Shown here in pieces: positions 12,895 to 21,579 of a DNA stretch of 64,000 bases. This stretch comes from Roseomonas sp. E05. Lineage in GTDB: Bacteria > Pseudomonadota > Alphaproteobacteria > Acetobacterales > Acetobacteraceae. The DNA is taken from NCBI RefSeq assembly GCF_030063475.1, contig NZ_JASIRT010000007.1:1-64000 (forward strand), read 5' to 3'. The notes under the pieces were generated by a model, which was not told the DNA's origin, ran no database searches, and saw only the letters and a list, made by a program, of their open reading frames with translations. The position numbers were made by a program, and so were the translations under genes. Every line of letters starts with the position of its first letter. Position 1 is the first letter of the stretch.

Positions 12895-14226
12895 ATGGGC
12901 TATTTCCCCACACGCTGGACCCTGAAGACCTCGGGCGAGGTCGCCCCCGATGAGCGGCTGCCCTGGCCACAGACCCTCATCATGGGCATCCAGCACGTCG
13001 TCGCCATGTTCGGCTCCACCGCGCTGGCGCCGATCCTGATGGGCTTCGACCCGAACACCGCGATCTTTTTCTCCGGCATCGGCACGCTGATCTTCTTCGC
13101 CCTCACGGGCGGGCGGCTGCCGAGCTATCTCGGCTCCAGCTTCGCCTTCATTGCCGTGGTGATCGGAGCCACCGCCTATGCCGGCGGGGGGCCGAACCCG
13201 AACATCCCGGTGGCGCTCGGCGGCATCATGGCGGCCGGGCTGGCCTACACGCTCATCGGGATCATCGTGCAGGTGGCCGGCACCGGCTGGGTGGAGCGAC
13301 TGATGCCACCCGCCGTGACCGGGGCCATCGTCGCGGCCATCGGGCTCAATCTCGCTCCGGTCGCGGTGAAGGGCATTTCCGGCAGCGCCTTCGACACCGC
13401 CATCGGCCTGTTCACCGTCGCCGCGGTGGCGCTGATCTCGGTCTGGGGGCGCGGCATGGCGCGCCGCCTGCCGATCCTGCTCGGCGCGGTGAGCGGCTAC
13501 TTCCTCTATTTCGTCTGCACCAACCTGCTCGGCCTCGGCGCGCCGATCGACTTCTCCGGCGTGGGTGCCGCCGCCTGGCTCGGCCTGCCGCACTTCGAGG
13601 CGCCGGTCTTCAGCGGGCCGGCCATGGTGCTGATCGCCCCTATCGCCATCATCCTGGTGGCGGAGAACCTCGGCCATGTGAAGGCGCTGAGCGCCATGAC
13701 CGGCCGCGACTTCGACCCGCTGATCGGCCGCGCCTTCATCGCCGACGGCATCGCCACCATGGTCTCGGCGGGCGGCGGCGGCACCGGCGTCACCACCTAT
13801 GCCGAGAACATGGGCGTGATGGCCGTCACCCGGATCTACTCCACGCTGGTGTTTGTCGCGGCGGCGCTGTTCGCCGTCCTGCTCGGCTTCTCGCCCAAGT
13901 TCGGCGCGCTGATCATGACCCTGCCGGGCGCGGTGATCGGCGGCGTCGCCATCGTGGTCTTCGGGCTGATCGCGGCGACGGGCGGGCGCATCTGGGTGCT
14001 GAACCGCACCGATTTCTCGCAGCCGCGCAACCTCGTGACGGCAGCGGTGGCGCTGATCGCGGGCGCGGGCGACCTGACGCTGAAGTTCGGCGGCTTCGCG
14101 CTGGGCGGCATTGGCACGGCCACCTTCGGCGCCATCATCGTCTATCACATGCTGCGCGGCCGCCCGGAGGCGCCGGAGGCGGTCACGCCGGCCGATGCGC
14201 CGGTCGATCCGCATCGCGGTTCCTGA
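12895..14226 (+). CDS. uracil/pyrimidine permease, NCS2 family (UraA/RutG-like)
   Basis: A 443-residue nucleobase:cation symporter-2 with 14 predicted spans. Signature segments are QHVVAMFGSTALAPILMG near the N-terminus, GSSFAFI, LVAENLGHVKAL, and GGTGVTTYAENMGVMAVTR, where the TTYAEN form marks uracil/pyrimidine rather than purine transporters. It imports uracil or related pyrimidines with protons. No rut or pyrimidine-catabolic genes are adjacent. The ATG at 12895 is the first in frame. Confidence 0.9.
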   Translation: MGYFPTRWTLKTSGEVAPDERLPWPQTLIMGIQHVVAMFGSTALAPILMGFDPNTAIFFSGIGTLIFFALTGGRLPSYLGSSFAFIAVVIGATAYAGGGPNPNIPVALGGIMAAGLAYTLIGIIVQVAGTGWVERLMPPAVTGAIVAAIGLNLAPVAVKGISGSAFDTAIGLFTVAAVALISVWGRGMARRLPILLGAVSGYFLYFVCTNLLGLGAPIDFSGVGAAAWLGLPHFEAPVFSGPAMVLIAPIAIILVAENLGHVKALSAMTGRDFDPLIGRAFIADGIATMVSAGGGGTGVTTYAENMGVMAVTRIYSTLVFVAAALFAVLLGFSPKFGALIMTLPGAVIGGVAIVVFGLIAATGGRIWVLNRTDFSQPRNLVTAAVALIAGAGDLTLKFGGFALGGIGTATFGAIIVYHMLRGRPEAPEAVTPADAPVDPHRGS

Positions 14227-14261
14227 GCGCGAGCGTCATGGGCATGTCACGCCGCTGCCAT

Positions 14262-14278
14262 CGGGCCGTCACGGCCCG
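14262..14278 (+). terminator. short GC hairpin after the pyrimidine permease
   Basis: A seven-bp perfect stem (CGGGCCG / CGGCCCG) with a three-base loop lies 35 bases after the stop. There is no T tract, so termination is uncertain. Confidence 0.35.
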
Positions 14279-14295
14279 CGTGGCAACGGCGGCCC

Positions 14296-14934
14296 ATGCA
14301 GCAAGACCCTGACACCGCCCGCAAGCAGCTCGGCGAGACGCCCTTCATCGACCCTACCGCCCGCGTGCGCGACTGCACCTTCGGCCGGTTCAACGAGGTC
14401 GGCGCCCGCACCCGCCTCGCCGAATGCAGCCTGGGCGACTACGCCTATGTCGTGAACGACAGCGACATCATCTACACGACGGTCGGCCCCTTCTGCTCGA
14501 TCGCCGCGCAGGTGCGGATCAACCCGGGCAACCATCCGCTGGACCGCGTGGCGCTGAACCACTTCACCTACCGCGCCAGCGCCTATGGCCTGGGCGAGGA
14601 CGAGGCCGGCTTCTTCGACTGGCGCCGCTCCAAGCCCGTGACGCTCGGCCCGGATGTCTGGGTCGGGCATGGCGCCATCATTCTCCCCGGCGTGACGATC
14701 GGCACCGGCGCGGCCATCGGCGCCGGCGCGGTGGTGACGAAGCACGTGCCGGACTTCGCCATCGTCGTCGGCAACCCGGCGCGGGTGCTGCGCTATCGCT
14801 TCCCGCCGGAGATCCAGGCCGCCCTGAAGCGCATCGCCTGGTGGGCCTGGCCCGACGCGAGGCTGCGCGAGGCGCTGCCGGAGATCCGCACTCTCTCCGC
14901 CGAGGAGTTCTGCCGCAGGCACGACCCGGTGTAG
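14296..14934 (+). CDS. hexapeptide-repeat acyltransferase (phosphonate-associated type)
   Basis: A 212-residue left-handed beta-helix protein. Hexad repeats run through residues 17-70 and again at [34 protein letters not shown], with the active-site His in VWVGHGAII and the terminal [13 protein letters not shown] typical of xenobiotic/CAT-type trimers. The layout, with the [20 protein letters not shown] segment, matches the transferase found beside phosphonate-degradation (phn) genes, but no phn gene is present here. The acceptor substrate is therefore unknown. The ATG is at 14296. Confidence 0.8.
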   Translation: MQQDPDTARKQLGETPFIDPTARVRDCTFGRFNEVGARTRLAECSLGDYAYVVNDSDIIYTTVGPFCSIAAQVRINPGNHPLDRVALNHFTYRASAYGLGEDEAGFFDWRRSKPVTLGPDVWVGHGAIILPGVTIGTGAAIGAGAVVTKHVPDFAIVVGNPARVLRYRFPPEIQAALKRIAWWAWPDARLREALPEIRTLSAEEFCRRHDPV

Positions 14935-14974
14935 GATCGCGCCGAGTCACGCCTGAGGAAGGGGGAACGCGCCG

Positions 14975-15820
14975 ATGATCCGCAGCATCCTGGTTGCGCT
15001 GGACGACACGCCGGGCGCCGCAGCGGCGCGCGACCTCGCTATCTCCCTGGCGCGCCGCGGCGGCGTGCACCTGACCGCCGCCGTGGTGCTGGATCTGCCC
15101 CACACGCGGGATGCGCAGGGGCCGGTGCCGATCGGCGGCGCCGCCTTCATGGAGCACCGCAACGAGGCGCTGGCCCGCCGTGCCGAGCAGGCGGCGCAGA
15201 AGGCCCTCGCCGAATTCTCCGCCGCCGCCGGCGACCTGCCCTTCGACACGCTGCGCCTGGAGGACGCGCCGGAGCCGGCCCTGCTGAAGGCCAGCGCCCG
15301 GCATGACCTGATCGTGATCGGCCGTGATTGCACGCTCGGCCAGGAAGCGGCCGAGGACGGTGTCGCCCCGGTGATCGATGCGTTGCTGCGCCACGGTGCC
15401 CGTCCGCTGCTGGTGGTGCCGCCGCGCCGGGAGATGACGGACTACGATCCCGCGGGCACGGTGCTGGTGGGCTACGACGCCTCGGTGCCGGCGATGCGGG
15501 CGCTGCAGCTCTACGCCCTGCTGAAGCCCGAGGGCGAGGCGCATGCCAAGGTCTTCTGCTGCGACGAGGATCGCGCGCGCGCGAAGCGCATCGCCGAGGA
15601 AGGCGCCGACTACCTGCGCCGGCACGGGGTGGAGGCCACTGCCGTCGGCGTGACCGGCGAGCACCCGGCGGACCTGCTGGTGGCGGAAGCCACCGACGGC
15701 CATCCCCGCCTGATGGTGATGGGCGCCTATGAGAACACCGGCCTGCGCGGTTTCTTCCTCGGCTCCTCCACCGGCCGGCTGCTGCGCCACATGCCCTGCC
15801 CCATTTTCGTGCATCGCTGA
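14975..15820 (+). CDS. tandem universal stress protein (UspA family)
   Basis: 281 residues with two Usp domains. The first (1-145) starts MIRSILVALDDTPGA and ends LLVVPP. The second (about 158-281) starts GTVLVGYDAS and retains the ATP-binding loop pattern near its end (VMGAYENTGLRGFFLGSSTGRLL, G-x2-G-x9-G-S). The first domain's loop is degenerate, so only the second probably binds nucleotide. The role is stress endurance, not defined further. AGGAAGGGGG precedes the ATG at 14975. Confidence 0.9.
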   Translation: MIRSILVALDDTPGAAAARDLAISLARRGGVHLTAAVVLDLPHTRDAQGPVPIGGAAFMEHRNEALARRAEQAAQKALAEFSAAAGDLPFDTLRLEDAPEPALLKASARHDLIVIGRDCTLGQEAAEDGVAPVIDALLRHGARPLLVVPPRREMTDYDPAGTVLVGYDASVPAMRALQLYALLKPEGEAHAKVFCCDEDRARAKRIAEEGADYLRRHGVEATAVGVTGEHPADLLVAEATDGHPRLMVMGAYENTGLRGFFLGSSTGRLLRHMPCPIFVHR

Positions 15821-15907
15821 GAAGGCGGAAGGGCGGCCCTCCCCCTTCCCCTTGCCGCCGGCATGGCCAATGATGGCGGCCAGGAAACATCCGGGGAGCT
15901 AAGACCC

Positions 15908-18235
15908 ATGGCGAAATTCGGCCTCAGCCAGCCGGTGCGGCGCATCGAGGACCCCCGCCTGCTGCAGGGGCGCGGGCGCTACACGGATGACATCTCGGTG
16001 CCCGGGCAGCTGCACGCCTATGTGCTGCGCAGTCCGCATGCCCATGCCCGCATCCTCTCGGTTGATACCTCGAGCGCGGCCTCCCTGCCCGGCGTCCATG
16101 CCGTGCTCACCGGCCAGGACTGGCTGGATGACGGGCTCGGGCAGATCCCCTGCGCCGTTCCGCTGAAGAACCGCGACGGCACGCCGCGCGCCGAGACGCC
16201 GCGCTACGGCCTGGCCGTCGGCACCGTGAAGCATGTGGGCGACCCGGTGGCCTTCATCGTCGCCGACACCTACCAGCAGGCGCGCGACGCCGCCGAGGCG
16301 GTGTTCGTGGACTACGAGATCCTGCCCGCCTGCACCGATCTCGCCCATGCCATGGACGCGGACCAGCCGCAGATCTGGGACGGCGCGCCGAAGAACGTCT
16401 GCTTCGACTGGGCGACCGGCGACAAGGCGCAGACCGACGCCCTCTTCGCCCAGGCGGCGCATGTCACGAAGCTGACGGTGGTGAACAACCGCATCGTCGT
16501 GAACAGCATGGAGACCCGCGCGGCGCTGGCCGAGTACGACCCCGCCAGCGAGCGCTTCACCCTGCATGCCGGCACGCAGGGCTCCTGGCTGGTGAAGGAC
16601 CTGCTGGGCAAGGCCGTCTTCCACCTGCCGCCGGAGAAGTTCCGCGTCATCACCCCCGATGTCGGCGGCGGCTTCGGCATGAAGCTCTACATGTACGGCG
16701 AGTATGCGCTGTGCTGCTGGGCCGCGCGCAAGTTGCAGCGGCCGGTGAAGTGGGTTTCCGAGCGGATGGAGGCCTTCCAGTCCGACACCCAGGGCCGCGC
16801 CAACCTGACGGAAGGCGAGCTGGCGCTGGACAAGGACGGCCGGTTCCTGGCGCTGCGCACCCGCAACTTGGCCGACATGGGCGGCTATCTCTCCACCTTC
16901 GCGCCCTTCATCCCCTGCGGCGCGGGCACCAAGGTGCTGGCCAGCGTCTACGGCTTCCAGGCCATCTACGCCAATGTGCTGGGCATCCTGACCAACACCG
17001 TGCCGGTGGACGCCTATCGCGGCGCCGGGCGGCCGGAGAGCAACTACCTCGTCGAGCGCCTGATCGACGCGGCGGCGCGCGAGATCGGCGTGGACCGCAT
17101 CGAGCTGCGCAAGCGCAACATGGTCCCCGCCTCGGCCATGCCGCACAAGACACCGGTCGGCCAGACCTACGACTCCGGCGAGTTCGCCACCGTGCTCGAC
17201 GCGGCCCTGACGAAGTCCGACTGGTCCGGCTTCGAGGCACGGCGTGCGGAGGCCGAGAAGCGCGGCAAGCGGCGTGGCATCGGCATGGCCTATTACCTGG
17301 AGGCCACCGGCGGCGATGCCTCGGAGCGCGCCGCCATGCGCTTCGCCGAGGATGGCATGGTGGACGTGCTGGTCGGCACCCAGTCCACCGGCCAGGGCCA
17401 CGAGACGGCCTATGCCATGATCACCGGACATGAGCTGGGCATCCCGATCGAGAAGATCCGCGTGCTGCAGGGTGATTCCGACGGCCTGCCGAGCGGCGGC
17501 GGCACCGGCGGCGCGCGCAGCCTCTATTCCGAGGGCGCGGCGCTGCTCGCCACCGCCACCAGCGTCATCGAGAAGGGCAAGCAGGCCGCCGGCGAGGTGC
17601 TGGAGGCCGCGCCGGCCGATATCGAGTTCGCCGGCGGCCGCTTCACCATCGCCGGCACCGACCGCGCCATCGGCATCCTCGAACTGGCCGCCGCCCAGCG
17701 CGAGCGTGCCGCCAGGGGCGAGACGGTGACGCTGCTCGACGCCGCCGAGATCGCCGCCATCCCGGCCCACACCTTCCCCAACGGCTGCCACATCGCCGAG
17801 GTGGAGGTGGACCCGGACACCGGCCATGTGGAAGTCGCCCGCTACATCGTGGTGGACGATGTCGGCCACGCGCTGAACCCGCTGATCGTGCGCGGGCAGG
17901 TGCATGGCGGCGTGGCCCAGGGCATCGGCCAGGCCGTGTTCGAGCGCACCGCCTACGACCCGCAGAGCGGCCAGCTCCTCTCCGCCAGCCTCAACGACTA
18001 CGCCCTGCCCCGCGCCGGCGACCTGCCGGATATCGAGGTGGAGCTGATGGAAATCCCCTGCACCACCAACGCGCTCGGCGTTAAGGGCGCAGGCGAGGCC
18101 GGCGCCGTCGGCTCGCCGCCGGCGGTGATGAACGCGCTGATCGACGCGCTCAGCCCCGTCGGCGTCACGCAGCTCGACATGCCGGCCACGCCGGAAGTGG
18201 TGTGGAAGGCGGTCGCCATGGGGAAGGCGGCCTGA
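15908..18235 (+). CDS. molybdenum hydroxylase large subunit (xanthine/CO dehydrogenase family), orphan
   Basis: 775 residues of the aerobic Mo-MCD hydroxylase catalytic subunit. Residues 1-120 form the a/b hammerhead domain (RRIEDPRLLQGRGRYTDD). The Mo-binding region has DVGGGFGMK, AYRGAGRPE and the catalytic Glu in GVKGAGEAGAVGSPPAV. The loop AYRGAGR lacks the Cys of true CO dehydrogenase (AYxCSFR), so CO is not the substrate; an aldehyde, purine or other heterocycle is likely. The FAD and [2Fe-2S] subunits and maturation genes are absent on both sides. The ATG at 15908 follows GGGGAG. Confidence 0.88.
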   Translation: MAKFGLSQPVRRIEDPRLLQGRGRYTDDISVPGQLHAYVLRSPHAHARILSVDTSSAASLPGVHAVLTGQDWLDDGLGQIPCAVPLKNRDGTPRAETPRYGLAVGTVKHVGDPVAFIVADTYQQARDAAEAVFVDYEILPACTDLAHAMDADQPQIWDGAPKNVCFDWATGDKAQTDALFAQAAHVTKLTVVNNRIVVNSMETRAALAEYDPASERFTLHAGTQGSWLVKDLLGKAVFHLPPEKFRVITPDVGGGFGMKLYMYGEYALCCWAARKLQRPVKWVSERMEAFQSDTQGRANLTEGELALDKDGRFLALRTRNLADMGGYLSTFAPFIPCGAGTKVLASVYGFQAIYANVLGILTNTVPVDAYRGAGRPESNYLVERLIDAAAREIGVDRIELRKRNMVPASAMPHKTPVGQTYDSGEFATVLDAALTKSDWSGFEARRAEAEKRGKRRGIGMAYYLEATGGDASERAAMRFAEDGMVDVLVGTQSTGQGHETAYAMITGHELGIPIEKIRVLQGDSDGLPSGGGTGGARSLYSEGAALLATATSVIEKGKQAAGEVLEAAPADIEFAGGRFTIAGTDRAIGILELAAAQRERAARGETVTLLDAAEIAAIPAHTFPNGCHIAEVEVDPDTGHVEVARYIVVDDVGHALNPLIVRGQVHGGVAQGIGQAVFERTAYDPQSGQLLSASLNDYALPRAGDLPDIEVELMEIPCTTNALGVKGAGEAGAVGSPPAVMNALIDALSPVGVTQLDMPATPEVVWKAVAMGKAA

Positions 18236-18242
18236 AGCAAGG

Positions 18243-18299
18243 CCAGGGAGGGCGCCGCCCTCCCTGGACCCACCCGCCGGGGTGACAGTGTCACCCCGG
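18243..18299. terminator. two tandem hairpins between convergent genes
   Basis: First stem 18243-18253/18257-18267 (CCAGGGAGGGC, 11 bp, loop GCC); second stem 18277-18286/18290-18299 (CCGGGGTGAC, 10 bp, loop AGT). Both are perfect. They separate the Mo hydroxylase from the convergent methyltransferase and can work in both directions, although neither has a clear T tract. Confidence 0.6.
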
Positions 18300-18312
18300 A
18301 CCCCGCCATTCG

Positions 18313-18921
18313 TTACGCGGGCCGGCGGAAAGCCAGCCGCGTCCAGCTCACCTCGGCGCGGTTGAACAATCCGTCCTTCCGCTCCAGGTGCAGCACCGGC
18401 TCCAGGCTCTCGGCCTCGGCGGCGCGCGTCATCTCCTCCAGCGTCACCTCGAACATGCGCCGGCCGGGTGGCACCGGGCCATGCCGCAGCGAGAGGATCA
18501 TCACCCCGCCCGGACACAGCAGCCGCGCGACCCGCGGCATCGCCCGCGCGCGCTCCGCCTCGTCGAGATGCATCCAGACGGCGGTGAGCATCACCACGTC
18601 ATAGCGCCCCGCCCGGCCGGCGAGGGTGGCGAGGTCCGGCAGGCTGTCGTCCAGCCACTCGATGCCCGGTTCGGGATGCAGCGCCATGGCCCGCTCGCGG
18701 AGCTCGCGTGTCGGCTCCACGGCGGTGACCGCATAGCCCTTGGCCGCCAGCGCCGCCGCGTCCCGCCCGGTGCCGGCGCCGACATCCAGCACGCGCGCCG
18801 GCGGCGCCGGCAGCAGATGCATCACCTGCCGGTGAACGTCGTGGAAGGAAATGCCCTCGTACTGCTTCACCAGCGCGTCGGCATTCTCGCCATAGCCTGC
18901 CGTGCCGCTCACGCGCTGCAT
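18313..18921 (-). CDS. class I SAM-dependent methyltransferase
   Basis: A 202-residue methyltransferase with motif I VLDVGAGTGRDAAALA (about residues 45-60), acidic motif II VEPTREL, and motif IV YDVVMLTAVWMHLD. The protein resembles small-molecule type 11/12 methyltransferases; substrate unknown. The ATG at 18921 was chosen because the sequence upstream to 19032 overlaps the neighbouring dehydrogenase and is Arg-rich in the wrong-frame style. It is probably co-transcribed with the dehydrogenase, 25 bases upstream. Confidence 0.82.
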   Translation of the reverse strand: MQRVSGTAGYGENADALVKQYEGISFHDVHRQVMHLLPAPPARVLDVGAGTGRDAAALAAKGYAVTAVEPTRELRERAMALHPEPGIEWLDDSLPDLATLAGRAGRYDVVMLTAVWMHLDEAERARAMPRVARLLCPGGVMILSLRHGPVPPGRRMFEVTLEEMTRAAEAESLEPVLHLERKDGLFNRAEVSWTRLAFRRPA

Positions 18922-18946
18922 CGCCACATCCCTGTACGCTCCCCGT

Positions 18947-19939
18947 TCATGCGCGGCGCAGGCGTTCCAGCCGATGCGCCGCCTCCGCATTCGCCGCGCC
19001 CTCCGGCAGGCGGCCCTCGGCCAGCGCGGCAACCTGCCGCACCGTGTCCATCGCCTGGTGCTCCGTCGCCTCGCGTGTCAGGCCACCGACATGCGGCGTG
19101 GCGATCACGTCCGGACGGCGGGCGAGACGCGGCGGTGGCATCTGGTCGGGCGCCGAGCCGACATCCAGCGCGGCGCCCGCGAGATGGCCGGAATCGAGCG
19201 CCGCCTCCAGCGCAGCCTCGTCCACCAGCCCGCCGCGCGCGAGGTTCACGAAGAAGGCCCCCTTGCGCATCAGCCCGAAAGTGCGGGCGTTCATCATGCC
19301 CGCCGTCTCCGGCGAGGCGACGGCGAGGCAGACGACGAAGTCCGCCTCCGCCAGCACGCCCTCCAGCGGCATTCCGGTCACGCCCTCCCCGAAATCCGGC
19401 ACATGCGGGTCATAGGCCAGCACGCGCATGCCGCAGGCCTGCCCGAGTTGCCCCAGCCGCTGCGCGATGCGGCCATAGCCGATCAGGCCCAGCGTGGCGC
19501 CCGAGAGTTGCCGGCCCTGGCGCGGCTGGGGCGCCTGCCCCGCCCGCCCGGCCACCACCGCGTCCGAGATGCCGCGGGCGAGGTCCAGCATCATGCCCAG
19601 GCCCAGCTCGGCCACCGCCTCGGTGAAGCCCGGCGTGGCATGCGTCACCAGCACGCCATGTTGCGAGGCGGCCGGCACGTCGATGGTGCTGATGTCCACC
19701 GCGCAGCGCAGGAAGGCGACGAGATCCGGCGCGGCGGCGAAGGTGGCGGCCTGGCCGGGCGTGGCGCGGTCGGCGACGATCGCCTGGCAGCCGGCCGCCG
19801 CCTCGGCCAGCGCCGCACCCTCCAGCACGCGGCCGGTGGTGTTGCGCGCCACCTCGGCGTGCTGGCGCAGCGCCGCCAGGGCGCGCTCGCCGTAGTAGCG
19901 CGGAAACGCCGCCTCGGTGTGGGTCAGGAACACTTTCAT
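18947..19939 (-). CDS. D-isomer-specific 2-hydroxyacid dehydrogenase family protein
   Basis: A 330-residue NAD(P)-dependent oxidoreductase. The Rossmann motif is GLIGYGRIAQRLGQLG, the substrate Arg lies in VNLARGGLVDE and the catalytic His in IATPHVGGLT. The catalytic Glu, normally in DVFxxEP, is not at its place: the segment reads ALDVGSAPDQMPP. It may use a nearby acidic residue or have altered chemistry. The substrate is unknown. It is followed by the methyltransferase after 25 bases. Confidence 0.85.
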   Translation of the reverse strand: MKVFLTHTEAAFPRYYGERALAALRQHAEVARNTTGRVLEGAALAEAAAGCQAIVADRATPGQAATFAAAPDLVAFLRCAVDISTIDVPAASQHGVLVTHATPGFTEAVAELGLGMMLDLARGISDAVVAGRAGQAPQPRQGRQLSGATLGLIGYGRIAQRLGQLGQACGMRVLAYDPHVPDFGEGVTGMPLEGVLAEADFVVCLAVASPETAGMMNARTFGLMRKGAFFVNLARGGLVDEAALEAALDSGHLAGAALDVGSAPDQMPPPRLARRPDVIATPHVGGLTREATEHQAMDTVRQVAALAEGRLPEGAANAEAAHRLERLRRA

Positions 19940-19993
19940 GGCGGCGTCTCCTCCGGGGTTCTTGTTCTGGTCAGCAGGGCCGGCCGGCCGGCC

Positions 19994-20581
19994 TCACGGG
20001 AAGCGCACGGCCGGGCGGTCGCAGAGGTCGAGGCCACGCCGCTCCTCGGTGGCGCGATCGGCGTAGAGCACCTTCAGGTCGTAGCGGCAGGTGCCGGGTG
20101 GCAATTCCAGGCGGAGGCTGCGGCCGGGCCGCAGAGGATGCACGTCGAGCTGGTCCACGCCCCAGTCCGGCGCCCCGGAGGGCGAGACATAGGCGGCGAT
20201 GATCGGCCGGCGTCCGGTGTTGCGCAGTTCGAGTCGCGGCTGTGGGGGCGGCACGGGCGGGCCGAGCCGGAACATGCGCGCCGCGCAGGTGTCGGCGTTG
20301 CGCATGTCCTGCACCGTGCCGTCGCGGAACACGGCCCGAAGGTCGTATCGGCAGCCGTCGCGCGGGTCGAGCCGCACCAGGCGGCTTGAGCCCGAGGGCA
20401 CGGGCTGGCTCCCCAGCCGGTCATAGCCCCAGTCCTGGCTGCCCACCGGACTGGCGAACAGCATTTCCAGCGTCTGCCCGGTGTTGTTCACCACCGTGTA
20501 GCTGGGGTCCGGCTGGGCCGGTGCGGCGGTGGAGAGGATCGGCAGGGCCAGTAGGGCCAGCACGGCGGCACGAGGCGACAT
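19994..20581 (-). CDS. secreted protein with an internally duplicated domain, unknown function
   Basis: 195 residues. A signal peptide (about 1-22, ending APAQ) precedes two copies of a roughly 75-residue unit. Copy 1 has VVNNTGQTLEMLFASPVGSQ, DWGYDRLG, CRYDLRAVFRDGT and a final Cys; copy 2 has LRNTGRRPIIAAYVSPSGAP, DWGVDQLD, CRYDLKVLYADRA and a final Cys. Each copy holds two Cys residues, probably one disulfide per domain. The protein is predicted periplasmic. The family is not named by me; similar duplicated small secreted proteins occur in Acetobacteraceae. The ATG at 20581 gives the signal peptide. Confidence 0.7.
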   Translation of the reverse strand: MSPRAAVLALLALPILSTAAPAQPDPSYTVVNNTGQTLEMLFASPVGSQDWGYDRLGSQPVPSGSSRLVRLDPRDGCRYDLRAVFRDGTVQDMRNADTCAARMFRLGPPVPPPQPRLELRNTGRRPIIAAYVSPSGAPDWGVDQLDVHPLRPGRSLRLELPPGTCRYDLKVLYADRATEERRGLDLCDRPAVRFP

Positions 20582-20694
20582 GCGGCAAAGCTCCGTTGAA
20601 GAGGCCGCGGAACCGGAGGGCACCGCGGCCGGACACCCTTCAGCAATGGTCCTGTCCCCGCCCGGTTGCAACAGCCGGCCTGGCCGCCGGCATA

Positions 20695-21579
20695 TCAGGC
20701 GGCCGTCCAGTCCTCGGACACCCTGCGGGCGGCGCCCTCGGCCTCCAGCTTCAGCAGATGCGCCAGCAGGCTGCGCCCCGCCGCCGGCAGCAGGCGCGGA
20801 TCGATCGGGCTGTAGAGGCGCAGCACCAGGGCTTCCACGCTCGCCGGCCCGTGCTGCCGCAACGCCTCGCGCAGCGTCGTCTCGCGCGCCTCGCGATGCG
20901 CCAGCAGCGCGCGGGTGAAGGGCGCCGGATCGGGCAGCGGTGCGCCGTGGCCGGGCAGGAACAGCCGGTCCCCGCGCGCGGCCAGCCGGGCGAGGCCGGC
21001 CATATAGGCCGCCATGTCGCCGTCCGGCGGGCTGACCACGCTGGTGGACCAGCTCATCACATGGTCGCCCGAGAACAGCACGCCGCTGCCCTCCAGCGCG
21101 AAACAGAGATGGTTGGCGCAGTGGCCGGGCGTGTGCAGCGCAACCAGCCGCCAGCCCGCACCCTCCAGCGCCGCGCCATCGGCCAGGATGCGGTCGGGGA
21201 TGAAGTCGTGGTCGCCGCCGCGCAGCTCCTCGCCGGGAGGTGTCTGGTGCGGGCCGAAGCCGTAGGTCGGCGCACCGCTCTGCGCCCGCAGGGCGGCGGC
21301 ACCCGGCGAGTGGTCGCGATGGGTATGCGTGACCACGATCTGGCCGATCCGCTCGCCTGCCAGGGCAGCCAGGATGGCCTCGCGATGGGCGGCGTCCTCC
21401 GGGCCGGGGTCGAGAACCGCCACCTCCCCTTCGCCGACCAGGTAGGTGTTGGTGCCGAGGAAGGTGAAGGGGCCGGGATTGCCGCAGCGGATCCGGCGCA
21501 GCCGCGCGCCGCCTGGCCGGCCGAGTTCCTCGACGGTGCCGGTTGGCAGAGGGTCGTCCTTCAGGAAGGGAATGCTCAT
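20695..21579 (-). CDS. metallo-beta-lactamase-fold hydrolase (LACTB2/glyoxalase II-like)
   Basis: 294 residues. The metal motif is THTHRDH (His85, His87, Asp89, His90), with further ligands in HTPGH, FSGDHVM and PGHG, so both zinc sites look complete. The C-terminal 70 residues form the helical winged-helix extension seen in LACTB2-like proteins (YSPIDPRLLPAAGRSLLAHLLKL). It may hydrolyse a thioester, such as the product of the MaoC hydratase in the same run, or RNA; the context slightly favours the first. The ATG overlaps the preceding EamA stop by four bases (ATGA). Confidence 0.85.
   Translation of the reverse strand: MSIPFLKDDPLPTGTVEELGRPGGARLRRIRCGNPGPFTFLGTNTYLVGEGEVAVLDPGPEDAAHREAILAALAGERIGQIVVTHTHRDHSPGAAALRAQSGAPTYGFGPHQTPPGEELRGGDHDFIPDRILADGAALEGAGWRLVALHTPGHCANHLCFALEGSGVLFSGDHVMSWSTSVVSPPDGDMAAYMAGLARLAARGDRLFLPGHGAPLPDPAPFTRALLAHREARETTLREALRQHGPASVEALVLRLYSPIDPRLLPAAGRSLLAHLLKLEAEGAARRVSEDWTAA

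Noticed and set aside
15899-18517. An 872-codon open frame on the minus strand opposite the molybdenum hydroxylase gene
   Set aside because: Long antisense frames are expected in DNA this G+C-rich. The translation has no domain, is His/Gly/Asp-rich in the style of an antisense shadow, and the plus strand encodes a clear enzyme.
20581-20671. Longer start for the duplicated-domain secreted protein at 20671
   Set aside because: The extra 30 residues have no signal-peptide character and would bury the real signal peptide that begins at 20581.
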